From: Chromera velia
Taxonomy: Eukaryota > Sar > Chromeraceae
Assembly (NCBI GenBank): GCA_018398765.1
Contig: JAHBMJ010000383.1
Location: 10,001-49,356 of the forward strand
DNA length: 39,356 nt
Reading direction: 5' to 3'
Position numbers and translations under genes: made by a program. Below the pieces are notes generated by a model that was not told the DNA's origin, ran no database searches, and saw only the letters and a list, made by a program, of their open reading frames with translations. Shown one piece after another: positions 29,989 through 39,356 of this stretch (within the stretch, counting starts at the first letter, position 1; each line of letters begins with the position of its first letter).

Positions 29989-30540
29989 AAGGAGGGAAGG
30001 AAGGAAGGAAAGAAAGACAGACAGACAGACAGACAGACAGAAAGAAAGAAAGAAAGAGGGAGAGAAATGAGAGAGAGAAGGGAAGGAAAGGAAGCTGGAA
30101 AAAGGGAGAGGAAAACAAGTCAGGAAAGGAATGAAAAGAAATGCGACCCATCGATCGTCGTCATCATCATCAAGCATCGGTTCGTTGCATCATCGCTTCG
30201 TTTAAGAACGGACAGAATTAACTCTAAACCGATCTCCAAACTACTCGGAGAACAAAATGTGGACACGACTCATTGTACTTTAATTCTGTGAACCCTGAAG
30301 AAGCGGGTGGGACTTCTTCGAACTGAGAATCGTGGAAACAAGCACGGGACGGGGGCAGCAATAAAGCGAAATGGCTGCTGAAATACAGAACCAACTTTAT
30401 TGAGGAGGTATCTATACCTCCTACAACGTGTTGAGGAAGTTTGTCTTCTGTCCTTTGAAATGATTTTATCTTTTGATCGGGGACTCTTTGCTTGATTCTC
30501 TTTAACGAACACGCAGCTGCTGCATTTTTTTCTCATAAAT
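29926..30540. other. 3' flank of the b5-oxidoreductase gene with simple repeats and two stem-loops
   Basis: (GA)n and (GACA)n tracts occupy about 29940-30100. Further on are two perfect stem-loops: GAAGAAG / CTTCTTC at 30297-30319 and AGGAGGTA / TACCTCCT at 30403-30422. Neither has a clear role. No gene was seen. Confidence 0.6.
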
Positions 30541-31200
30541 TATAAGAATGAAACATGTTAAATCTTCCTCTGAATTGTTACGGTAATGTATCACGTATTA
30601 TAAAAGAGTCAAAACAGTTTAGACAATGTCATTAAATTGACATTAGAAGTGCAAAATATACTGCAACAAAATACAGTGAACATTATATTAAAAAATAATA
30701 CTAACTAGAGGCTAGAGTATACGGAAGATCTTCATATGAGTACGCTATAATGAGTACAATCCTGTAAGTTCCATGAATTAAAATAGTGGCACGCCAGCTA
30801 CCCCTAGGGCTATCCAAAATTGAATTGATCCTAGACACTGAATTTATTTGTTTTTAATTTTTACGTATTGTATTGTAAGTCAACGTCCTTGCAAGTTTTA
30901 GCTAGCCGCTAAGTGCTTTATAGTATAGACTATATAGTAGTAGTAAGTATTGGTAATAAGTATACTGTCAATATACATCACAGTACGTGTCTCCTAGCTA
31001 AAATGTGCCGCTTTATGAGTTACCAACAGTCTTAACCCTAATCGCCGATTCTTATCATATCCTATCGATCGGTGTATGAGTATAAAACGCTGATTCTTGT
31101 ATAAATGCTATATGCTATGCTATGCTAAATATACTTAAATAAATACAAAGTATAGTAAACTATAGTAGATTATGCTAGAGACTAGTCTAGGCTAGAGCTC
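30541..31200. other. AT-rich intergenic island, no gene recognised
   Basis: This is strongly AT-rich DNA with short reiterations such as CTATGCTATGC and TATAGTA. It lies between the convergent b5-oxidoreductase and C11orf54-like genes. From 31201 to 31827 composition normalises, with nothing recognised beyond a short (CTGT)n at 31609-31626. Confidence 0.6.
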
Positions 31201-31827
31201 ATGGGGGAGTCATGGCTTAGCTCATGGCACCGTTCTGTTGATAAATTGATTGCACGTGATGAAAAGAAAAGTAGCGTTATCTTCCAAGGCATCTTTGCAT
31301 GCATGTGAAGGACTCCGGATAGGTTAAGGGAGAAAAGGAAACACGGATTCCATCCATGCGGAAAGAAGGATTAGAAGAAGGAGCACTGGAGCAGTATAGA
31401 TCAGTACATACATTAGAGGAGCAAGTATGAGAATTTTGAAGCTTGAAGTGCACTGGAAAGAGCTCAAAGGACTTGGAAGCGCCGAACAAGAGACGGGATG
31501 CGTATTATAATCAAATCGACACAGGGAGAGAGACACATGGAAACAGAGCTACAGGACGGCATACATGTCCCTCTGACACTCCTTCACTCTATCTCGGTCT
31601 GCCAGAGTCTGTCTGTCTGTCTGTCTAAGACTTCATGTCGAATCATGCACCTCCAGAGCACGATTCGAAAGACTGAACTTCCGTCTATTTCCTCTCATGA
31701 CTGCTTCTCTGTTTTTCAACCCCTCACTAAGCTAGGTTTCCATCATTTAGCTGGCCTAGCTGCCGAATGCGAGGTCCGTCGATCGATCGACCAAGTGATC
31801 TGATCAACGGATGAATCAAACAATCAG

Positions 31828-32883
31828 TTACAAAAACGACGCATCTCTCTTCCAGTTGGGTGTTTGGGTCACGCGGTCGAGACGCGCGATTGCCCCGGCA
31901 GTCATACACACCATTTCATACTCAACCGCTTCGGGAGTCGTGTCGTTGTGATAGTGCCCCCCATACCGTCTCCCCCCCGCCTCTCCCCACCCGTGTGTGT
32001 GCACGAGACGGAGGTCCATGCCTGGGTCTGCGGATGTGGCAACGAACATAAACCGCATCGGTGCCTCTCCCTCCATCCACCGGAGCCACTCATCAACCCC
32101 CTCAGGAGTGCGAATTGGTTCCTTGCTGAAATCTGGCATACAGTGAAGACGCGCCCTTCCCTTCTTCAAAACCAATAACCCCCCAAGGGAGACGGGACGC
32201 GACTCCCCGTAATGCGCCTTCAGACAGTCAGCGATGCACTGAGGGACATCCTTCCCTCTCTCATCCTTCCCCGCACGCCCGCGGAGACGGATTCTGAGTA
32301 CCTCGCCCGGTTTACCTTCTGTCAGCATCACATTGAGGAGAACTGAGGATTTGTTCGAGACGTCGTCCTTCACCTCGTGTTTCTCCTTTCCCGTCTCCTC
32401 TTGGGGAATCATCAGGGCCACCTTGGAAGTGGATGAACCCGTGATGCACGTATTGCAGATCAACTCGGAATTCATGCCATAGACGTGACACGGCCCCGCA
32501 CCCGCACCCACAAGGCATGTGGGGTGCGATGTGAGCCCCAGTTTTTCCACTGCCTGCCTGACTAGGTCGCTGAGGTCGTACAGTTTTTTCTTGTTCGGCC
32601 TCGGAAGAAGGTTGTCAACACCCCCCACATCTAGGATCACATTGCCGTCTCCTGGGGAGGAGAGGCCCTGAAATGAGGACAGGTAGGGCGATTCTCTGAG
32701 GTCGGGGCAGGGAGTGACTTCGACCTCGACCTCTTCAAAGAAAGCGGGAAGGGAGCGAGAGAGAACCTCCTTGACCTCCGTCAGAGACGGCACGTTGAGG
32801 GATTGAACTTCCAAGGGGTACATTGGTTTTTTGAGAGACGGCAAGAGAGAAAGGCAAAGTGGGAACCAGAATCTCTGTATCAA
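31828..32883 (-). CDS. C11orf54: C11orf54 (PTD012) homologue, DUF1907 zinc ester hydrolase family
   Basis: This is a single uninterrupted exon from ATG at 32883 (351 codons). The second Met at 32823 gives 331 residues and aligns best with the short N-terminus of the human protein (MYPLEVQSLNVPSLTEV), so it is the likelier start. From there, landmarks are NKKKLYDLSDL (about 77-87), the glycine loop VGAGAGP (105-111), GLLVLKKGRARLHCMP (225-240) and the metal motif LRLVHTHGWG ... GGHYHNDTTP, with His275, His277 and His290 as probable zinc ligands. In the human structure three histidines of this motif bind zinc, and esterase activity on a model substrate has been reported; the physiological substrate is unclear. 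The gene converges on the b5-oxidoreductase gene and diverges from APC10. Having no intron is unusual beside genes of 30 and 8 exons. Confidence 0.92.
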   Translation of the reverse strand: MIQRFWFPLCLSLLPSLKKPMYPLEVQSLNVPSLTEVKEVLSRSLPAFFEEVEVEVTPCPDLRESPYLSSFQGLSSPGDGNVILDVGGVDNLLPRPNKKKLYDLSDLVRQAVEKLGLTSHPTCLVGAGAGPCHVYGMNSELICNTCITGSSTSKVALMIPQEETGKEKHEVKDDVSNKSSVLLNVMLTEGKPGEVLRIRLRGRAGKDERGKDVPQCIADCLKAHYGESRPVSLGGLLVLKKGRARLHCMPDFSKEPIRTPEGVDEWLRWMEGEAPMRFMFVATSADPGMDLRLVHTHGWGEAGGRRYGGHYHNDTTPEAVEYEMVCMTAGAIARLDRVTQTPNWKRDASFL

Positions 32884-33662
32884 ATGAGACGACGCAAAGA
32901 GCCGGTGCAGCAGTCTAGTTTATATGAGGCACAAATTGCGGCGGAACGTGGGATTCTTCCAGATGTATCGACACGTCGTTCACACACTTCAGAACTTCGA
33001 GACGGCCCGATTTGTAATGATTTGTATGGCTGCCTACGGCCTGCATGAAGCTGCATGCGTAGAATTGCGTAGACGGTCAACAAAATTCGCATGACATTTC
33101 GCGTGATCATGTGTGATCTCAGTGTGAAAGACAGTCATGGATCACAGGTCGAGATTGAAAGGTATATATACATCTCTCTGGCTGTTGGCGAAAACACGCA
33201 CGCAGGCCTTGTTTTGGGTAGTGGGAACGCTGCGGGAAGCAATTTCGTGGTGAGTAGACGGCACCAAGCATCTGATTTTGGCTTGACGTGAATGGGAGAC
33301 AGAGCGTGTAACTTCAGACTGTCCGCTTAGTATCTTCCCTCGTGTTCTGCAGCAATCTCCACTGTCCTTCAGCTGTGGCCTGCCTGCCACAGTCTCTTGA
33401 ATAGCCTCAATACCGAGGTGTGGCATTTTTGCCGCGGAGAACGGCCTGTTAGCTTCCTGAGGCACCCCTGCAAAAGAGTGCGCCTGTCGATTTAAATTGA
33501 ATCCGTCCATCGTCCTGGGCCTCTTGGGACGAAGACGACGAGGCGGATCATCTGCTTTCCTCAGCCTCCAGTTCTTGATCAGAAAGCTGCAGGCAGGCTC
33601 AAAGAAGAGAAGCCACAGAACTTAGACAGGCGGGGGGAAACTGAAGAATTAAATTCCTCAAC
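32884..33662. promoter_or_regulatory. Divergent intergenic region between the C11orf54-like and APC10 genes
   Basis: About 0.8 kb separates the two starts, so promoters for both should lie here. A TATA-like GTATATATAC at 33162-33171 is visible. The minus strand is open from about 33570 to 33142, but no family is recognised. Confidence 0.35.
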
Positions 33663-34992
33663 ATGTCGGGAACGGCAGTCTCGACATCGGAGAAAGCTCC
33701 GATTAACTCACAGGTATATACAAAGGAGCCTAACTCCTCTCGCCGTTTTTGCCTTTCCAGCTCTCTCATCCGGAGGCTTGCCCACAGAACTTTTGCAAGC
33801 ATTTGGTCGCCCCGTCGTGTCCACCCCCCGTCTTCCAACTGTGAGGCTGACGCACGGGCTCTCTTTTCGATCGATTGGGGGTTTCCTAACGTGCCCATCC
33901 CCAGCCTGCTTGCCGGCTCTCCAGCCTCTGTGTTTTCCTGCCTGCACGCCTTCTCATACTCACTCCGCTTCTTCTCTGTTTACGGCTAGTCAATGTGTGT
34001 GGGCTTGCGCATCAGTTCAATCGGCTCTGTGGGGTGGTCCAATCAGTTTGATGATTGCGCCGGTGCGAGAGAGTGATCACTTGTGGACCTCCCCTTCTTC
34101 TCCCTTCTTATTCTCGACCGAGCGAGCCTTCCCTTCCCTTCCCTGCAGGACATGATAGAGCTGGGGGACTTTGCGGTTTGGTCCCTGTCCTCAGCCAAGC
34201 CGGGGAATGGAGTCGAGCAGCTGCGGGACGGCAACACAGGCACATTTTGGCAGTCAGTCAGTCAGTCAGTCAGTCAGTCAGTCAGTGCAGTCTTCCCTTG
34301 TACTGTCTATCTGTTGGTCGATTTGTCGATCTGTCTGTCTTCCTCCTCATAAAAAAAAATGCACCGAAAGGACAAAGACAGTCTGCCTCTCCCACACCCA
34401 TTTTGTCCAGTCGATGGCCTCTTTCTGCCGAAACGTCGACAGATAGCGGTAATCAGGATTCTTCCGTCCATCCCGATTTGGACGCTTCAAATTGACGGTA
34501 TTTCTTTTTTTGCTTTGGGCTCTTCAAAATCAGGTCCGACGGACCCCAGCCGCACCTGGTCGACATACAGTTTCCTCACCTGACCGATGTCTCGGTGAGT
34601 GCAGCGTTAACGGGACGCGGGGAGGGGGAGGGGAATGACATCCAGAGTCGATTTCTGTACGTTTCATCAGGAGTCAACAGAAATTAAGTGCCCTCAGCCG
34701 ACTGACGTGCCTGACGGTAAACAGGCTGTAGAAAGTGCAGATAGCTCCTTGCCTGCCTGTCTTGCGCGTGAGTTTTCTTTGTTTGTGTCTTTTCTTTCTC
34801 GTTTTCATTCCGTGTCTCTTTTTGTCAAGCTTTCTCTCTCTGTCTCTATCTGCCTATCCCTATTCCTCCATCCATCATGGTATCACTGTCCTAATCGCTC
34901 TGAGCCCCGCTTCGCTTCACCTCTCTGTTTTTCATTTCTGTTCTGAGGTCCCATCTGCGGGTGCCCATGTCTTCTCTCTCTCTCTCTCTCCC

Positions 34993-35030
<38 letters not shown>

Positions 35031-36970
35031 TCTTCTCTTATCTGCCTGTCTGTCTGCCTGCAGAAGATCGACATCAACGTGAGCCACAACATCGACGAGT
35101 CGTACACCCCTCAGACACTCTCGGTCCGAGCGGGGACGTGTGCAGACAACTTGCAGCCTCTCGGGAAGACCATTGAATTGAAAAAACCAGAAGGGTGGTC
35201 GGTCCGGGTGTTCGACCGAGTGAGGAAGTTCATTTCTTTCCTCAGATCTTGGCTTGGGTTGTGCAGTGCTTCCGCTACAGAATGATGGTCGAATCCGTAT
35301 GAGCAAACGATGAACTCGAAGAGAACAGACCAGCAAATGCTGCTTTGCTCCTCATTGTTCTGGAGAGAGGCAGAAGCGGGCATTCATTCGCTCAGTCTGG
35401 TGCCCTTCCCTCAGTAAATGTCATCTCTCTCTTTATCTCTCTGCTCCGTACCGCCCCCCTCCCCCCTCCCTCTCTCTCTGTGTGTGCTTCCTTTCTTCAC
35501 TTCACACTTCAGCCCTGAGTGTCCCTTCTCCCTGCAGGACCACTATCCCCGTCAGGCCGCCTCGCACGGACCCTAGGAAGGCACAGTCAGTCAGTCAGCC
35601 GACGCAACAGCCACCAGCAAGACATGCAGGCAGCGTCGCAGGGAGACGAATATCGTCGGTCCTCATCCACACGCACAGGGGGCCGTCTGCTTCAGCATGC
35701 ATTTGGATTCCTCACACATACGAAAGTTCTCCAGAACAAGCCGGCAAGCCTCCCTCTATTTTGACGCTCACAGATTTTGTTTTTTTCATTCTGACAGATA
35801 ACCAGAGAACTGTGATTCACGTACACGCAAATTGCATCCTGCCTGAGGTACGTGTCAAGGTTGGATTCATGATCCAAAGAAGAATGCTCGCAAGGGACCG
35901 GAACACTCGGTTCTCCTAGACCGCTATGGTCATTTAGTGCCGATGAATCTCTCTCCTGCAAGCTTGCTTTCGCGCACGATTTATCGTATGCATGTCATTT
36001 TCCCCTCCTTTTGATCATCACGCTCCTTTTTTCAAAATGCGAATAGAATGATCGACGCTCGTGCACGCTTTTCTCTCTCTTTGCAGGAGTGAAGCAGAAG
36101 TCGAGGGAGGGCAGCCAGAATTCGTATCCTGCATGCATTCATTTTCATACAGAGAAATAATTCTGTATGAAAATAAATGCAAGCGCTTTTCTCTTTGCAG
36201 GAGTGAAGCAGAAGTCGAGGGAGGGCAGGCAGAATTCGTATCCTGCATACATTCATTTTCATACAGAGAAATAATTCTGTATGAACATAAATGCAAGCGC
36301 TTTTCTCTTTGCAGGAGTGAAGCAGAAGTCGAGGGAGGGCAGGCAGAATTCGTATCCTGTTTCTTTCTTCAGTTGGCGATATTGAACAACCACCAAAACG
36401 GAAGGGACACCCACCTCAGACAAGTGAAAGTTTGGGGTCCCAAAAAGTCAGTTGCATTTCTTTTTTTCTCCGCCCTCTCGCCAGGGACAACTTTTCACTC
36501 TATCGGATTCCCTGTATGTACGTCTATCGACATGTCTATCTGTAGATCTGTCAGCGTCGATTTATGTACGAAAGAGACCCTTATTTCAGATGGGTGAACG
36601 TCTCAACGAAAGCATGCCATCCGTCCGCGAAAAATCTGCAAGCCTCTTGGCGCTCAATTTCACTGCATGTCTGTTCTCTCTCGCGCTCTCTCTCGTCACT
36701 CACGCCACTGGGCCGCTGTTTGCAATTTTGTTGTCGTCCGCTGAATTGCCCGCTCCTCTGCTTATTTATGCTTTGATTGCTTGCCTGATCGAAACTCTGC
36801 TTAATTATGCTTTGATTGCTTGCCTGATCGAAACTCTGCTTGATTATGCTTTGATTGCTTGCCTGATCGAATCGTGCTGCAGGAATTGTTTGACAGTGAT
36901 TCCCCGGACAGTGAAAGAAGCTGTGGGCGCCCTTCGCCCCGAAGTTTTGACGATGGCCTCGGTGCGTTAG
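33663..36970 (+). CDS. APC10: Anaphase-promoting complex subunit 10 (APC10/DOC1), 8 exons
   Basis: Exons: 33663-33713, 34149-34252, 34534-34594, 35064-35219, 35538-35550, 35798-35820, 36373-36446 and 36883-36970. They join in phase to 570 nt, giving 189 residues (human 185). APC10 is the DOC-domain subunit of the APC/C ubiquitin ligase and helps the coactivator bind D-box degrons. Matches run the full length: [61 protein letters not shown], and [20 protein letters not shown]. The C-terminus reads VLTMASVR, where most APC10 proteins end in Ile-Arg. The 13-nt and 23-nt exons are inferred: with them the stretch from GW to NHQ has the same length as in human. The start is the only Met before exon 2. 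Confidence 0.9.
34253..34287. repeat. (GTCA)n expansion of the APC10 intron 2 donor
   Basis: The donor GTCAGT at 34253 is the first of about eight consecutive GTCA units. Exon 2 ends in CA immediately before it. Confidence 0.9.
34970..35060. repeat. (CT)n, (CA)n and TGTC repeats before APC10 exon 4
   Basis: CT repeats (34973-34991), CA repeats (34997-35029) and TCTGCCTG repeats lead into the acceptor CTGCAG (35063). Confidence 0.85.
36066..36359. mobile_element. Two 52-bp palindromic elements alternating with three copies of a host splice-acceptor segment
   Basis: The host segment with acceptor CTTTGCAGGAGTGAAG occurs at 36066-36131, 36184-36245 and 36298-36359. Between the copies are two 52-bp inserts (36132-36183 and 36246-36297). 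Each insert has 20-bp inverted arms (consensus TGCATTTATTTTCATACAGA) around a short AT loop. The period of 114 bp is divisible by three, so a frame stays open through the array. It lies within the APC10 intron before exon 7. Confidence 0.88.
36768..36870. repeat. 39-bp tandem repeat, nearly three copies, before APC10 exon 8
   Basis: The unit ATGCTTTGATTGCTTGCCTG plus ATCGAAACTCTGCTTAATT starts at 36768, 36807 and 36846. The third copy is cut short by the sequence leading to the exon 8 acceptor. Confidence 0.95.
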
Positions 36971-37700
36971 CTCCACCGGTAGCTTGAAAACATTTGAAAG
37001 CCACTTTGACTAGCTTAGGCTTGCATGGTTCGATTCGTCTGACATACTCTGCCAGTGGGACAAGGTCTCGCCTTGTCAAAGAAGTTTTTGTTTCAGTGCT
37101 TTAATTATTTCACATTACAAATTTAATTGCGAAACCTAGTGCGGAACTCCTGAATGAATTGTTTTTTTTTAATAATTTGAAATATGTATATATTCAATTT
37201 ATCTTTTCAGTTAGCTAATATGCAGTCACACGTATATGATTTTTAGTATAACATAATTTACAGTAGGCTTTGTACTATGTAGGCTTTATAGAATAGGATA
37301 CGATATGATAGGATTTATGTTCCAGGTGCTTCCGAGGTCCTATAAAGTCTATAAAATCCCTCATGATAAGTTTTAACAACAAATGTTATATCAAGTGTTA
37401 TATCTAGTGTTATATGAAGTTTTACAAGAAAATTCAGAAGAGCTCTTCATCATTTCTTAGATAAAATATTTCTGATTAGATTTGTTGTACTTCTAGTTGT
37501 ACTTATAGGCTTGAAGAGTCAATGAAAACATAGCAGTTGAAATGCTGCGGTACTTCCTAGGGTACTTCAACTTAGTCTTCAAGCCTAGTTGAAGCCTTGA
37601 AGGTGCACAATTAGAAAGGTCTCCCAAGCTAGCTCCCAAGGAATCTTTAAAACCCTAGTTAAAACCGTAAGGAGAACGGTCCGAGAACCTGACCACTAAT
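36971..37700. other. 3' flank of APC10 and AT-rich island, no gene
   Basis: A stem-loop GACAAGG / CCTTGTC lies at about 37060-37078. AT-rich DNA follows from 37080, with three short TGTTATAT reiterations near 37385-37420. No coding region was recognised. Confidence 0.5.
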
Positions 37701-38720
37701 GACGAGGGACACCCATGCTAGCACCCATGCAATATGTTGCTGTTGTCACCCCTCTACTACCCTCTACCTGATCTTCGCGCGCACTCAAAACTCTGACAAG
37801 AATGGAATCTACAGAACGGCATGAAAGCAAGCACGAACACGCAGCTAACTTACTGGAAGCCGATCCATCTGGATGCATTCCTTCGAGCTGGAGAGACAAA
37901 CACAGACATAGACAGAGACACGACACTGGACAATGATATGTGGGCAAAAGAAGAGAAGAACAACGCATGTGCACGCACCAATGAGATTCAAGCACGTGGT
38001 TTAAATATCATCTTATGTTGACGACAAACAACAAAACTGCGCTTCCCTGTGCGTCCAGGAATCCTCGTTGTTGATGGACAGTCAAACAGAACAAGAGTCC
38101 ATCTCTTTTCTCGTACCCCCCCCAATCTCTTTTCTCTCTCTGCCTCCACCCTCCCTTTTCCCTTTGTATAAATATGCAGATGCACGTTGCGGTCTCTTGA
38201 TCTTTCATCTTCCTCCTTCGCGTTCTCTTCAAAACACAAACAAAAATCTACAGAAAGAAAAACGAAGCACATAAATATTCGACTGCGTCTACTGTGCAGT
38301 CACTCGTCATGTGAAGGAGGCGAGAAGCCAGGGAGAGAAAAGACTTCATTGTTTCAAGCGAAACACTTCAGCAAAACACGAAAGAAGCAAACACGACATA
38401 CGGGAGGCAGGGAGGGAAAAGGGGAGAAAGAAAGCGAATGACAAAGAGCGAGGGAGAGGCTCATCGATCGAAAAGCAATCAAGAGCCCCCGAATTCTTTC
38501 ACCAACACCGCGCACGTGCACGTTTTTGTCACTTATTCCAACAGAAGAATGTTACAGTGGCTAAGGGAAGAGAGAGAAGTCAAGAGAAAGGAAAAAGAGA
38601 GAGAGAATCCTTTGCCAGACATGCAGCCAGCCTCCTCGATCCCCATTCAGCTTCCTTGGACGCCTCTTTGAGGGCAGGAAGCAAGGGAAGGAGGCAAACG
38701 GGGAACTTCTGTGTTGATAT
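37701..38720. other. Intergenic DNA without a recognised gene
   Basis: Open frames are short on both strands and none has a recognisable motif. A TATA-like TATAAATATG lies at 38166-38175. Confidence 0.4.
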
Positions 38721-38726
38721 ACTCCC

Positions 38727-38800
<74 letters not shown>

Positions 38801-38945
38801 CGCACAACTGCATGGGAAACAAGAAGGAGAAAGGACAGATTTTCAAACAACTGCTTGGCAGCTACAGTTGCTGCTTTAAATTTAAGCAAACAGGCGAAGA
38901 AGCGTGCATGCACGCACGCACGCACGCGAACACACACACACACAC

Positions 38946-39020
<75 letters not shown>
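38727..39020. repeat. (GA)n, (CA)n and (GA)n microsatellites
   Basis: GA repeats at 38729-38796 and 38998-39020 bracket a CA tract at about 38931-38997. The frames they create on either strand are not genes. Confidence 0.9.
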
Positions 39021-39248
39021 CGCACACACTGTTTCCACACAGCGAATGTAACTTTCCCTGCCCCCCCCTGAACCCGGCCCATCCAAAGACCTGCCGGTTG
39101 GTTGGTTGAGGGGGTCCCTTCCGAGCAAAGGAAAGGAAGTTCATTCATAGGCAGATAGACTGGCTCTGGCTTTTTGATGGTGATACGAGAGGTGCAAAAA
39201 TACAGTACTGCTGCCCGGCTTCATTTCATACTTCCATACAACGGCTCG

Positions 39249-39356
39249 GGCAAGGAGGAGAAGAAGAAGAAAAGAAGAACAGAGTCCGGAGAGGATGAGG
39301 GGCAAGGAGGAGGAGAAGAAGAGAAGAAGAACAGAGTCAGGAGAGGATAAGGGGCA
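39249..39356. repeat. 52-bp purine-rich tandem repeat at the window edge
   Basis: The unit GGCAAGGAGGAG ... GAACAGAGTC ... GAGAGGAT begins at about 39250 and 39302, and a third copy starts at 39354. The array continues beyond the window. Confidence 0.85.

Noticed and set aside
30290-30345. Hammerhead ribozyme candidate (CTGAAGA, stem, then GAAC)
   Set aside because: The core after the stem reads CGAAC, not the required GAAA, and no closing stems with a cleavage site were found.
33142-33570. Minus-strand open segment upstream of the C11orf54-like gene
   Set aside because: It looks somewhat protein-like but has no recognised motif and no consistent splice partners. It is left as intergenic.
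33599-33898. 99-codon minus-strand frame opposite APC10 exon 1
   Set aside because: It overlaps the first exon and intron of a well-supported gene, and attempts to splice it onward hit stops.
36061-36597. 178-codon frame crossing the triplicated acceptor segment and APC10 exon 7
   Set aside because: The frame is open because the 114-bp period is divisible by three. APC10 alignment supports starting the exon at 36373 and ending it at 36446, so the rest is intron.

Overview
The window is nuclear DNA from a eukaryote with many introns. The base is probably a unicellular alga, and a chromerid such as Chromera is my best guess, at low to moderate confidence. The signs are: GT-AG introns with a strong TGCAG acceptor habit; very many microsatellites; Ty3/gypsy and PIF/Harbinger relics; and frequent TGCATGCA palindromes, a known ApiAP2 target in apicomplexan relatives. 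A 13-base run of N at 12863-12875 is an assembly gap. No rRNA, tRNA or CRISPR array was seen.

Left third (1-11000): mostly mobile and repetitive DNA. A decayed chromovirus-like integrase with chromodomain (1-1551) runs into its polypurine tract and 3' LTR. Next come a broken PIF/Harbinger transposase on the minus strand (about 2225-2718), several direct repeats, a 37-bp satellite, and the last exon of an acidic protein with 70-residue repeats (4748-5387). An AT-rich island (about 5400-8060) holds a GIY-YIG-like nuclease reading frame between two copies of a 110-bp direct repeat. A foldback element with arms of about 230 bp lies at 9132-10043.

Centre (11049-29925): one very large gene, which I reconstruct as 30 exons encoding about 1686 residues. 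A signal peptide is followed by ten cytochrome b5-like modules. All ten keep both axial histidines and a module-specific cysteine pair. Then come seven predicted membrane segments carrying a ferric-reductase/NADPH-oxidase heme core (two His-x12-His pairs), and a C-terminal FAD/NAD(P)H dehydrogenase. The layout is like DUOX, but with a chain of b5 hemes in place of the peroxidase domain. It predicts a route for electrons from cytosolic NAD(P)H, across the membrane, into a ten-heme chain outside the cell or in a lumen. This is the most exciting feature of the window.

Right third: an intronless minus-strand homologue of the zinc ester hydrolase C11orf54 (31828-32883) and, divergent from it, a complete APC10/DOC1 gene in eight exons including a 13-nt microexon (33663-36970). 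The end of the window is AT-rich DNA and microsatellites without a recognised gene.

Across the genes there is an unusual class of short palindromes (20-bp arms ending in TGCA). Each is flanked by direct duplications of host sequence of 18 to 66 bp, and every duplication spans a splice site. Many introns also begin with an expanded copy of the splice donor itself (GTCA, GTGA or GTAA repeats).
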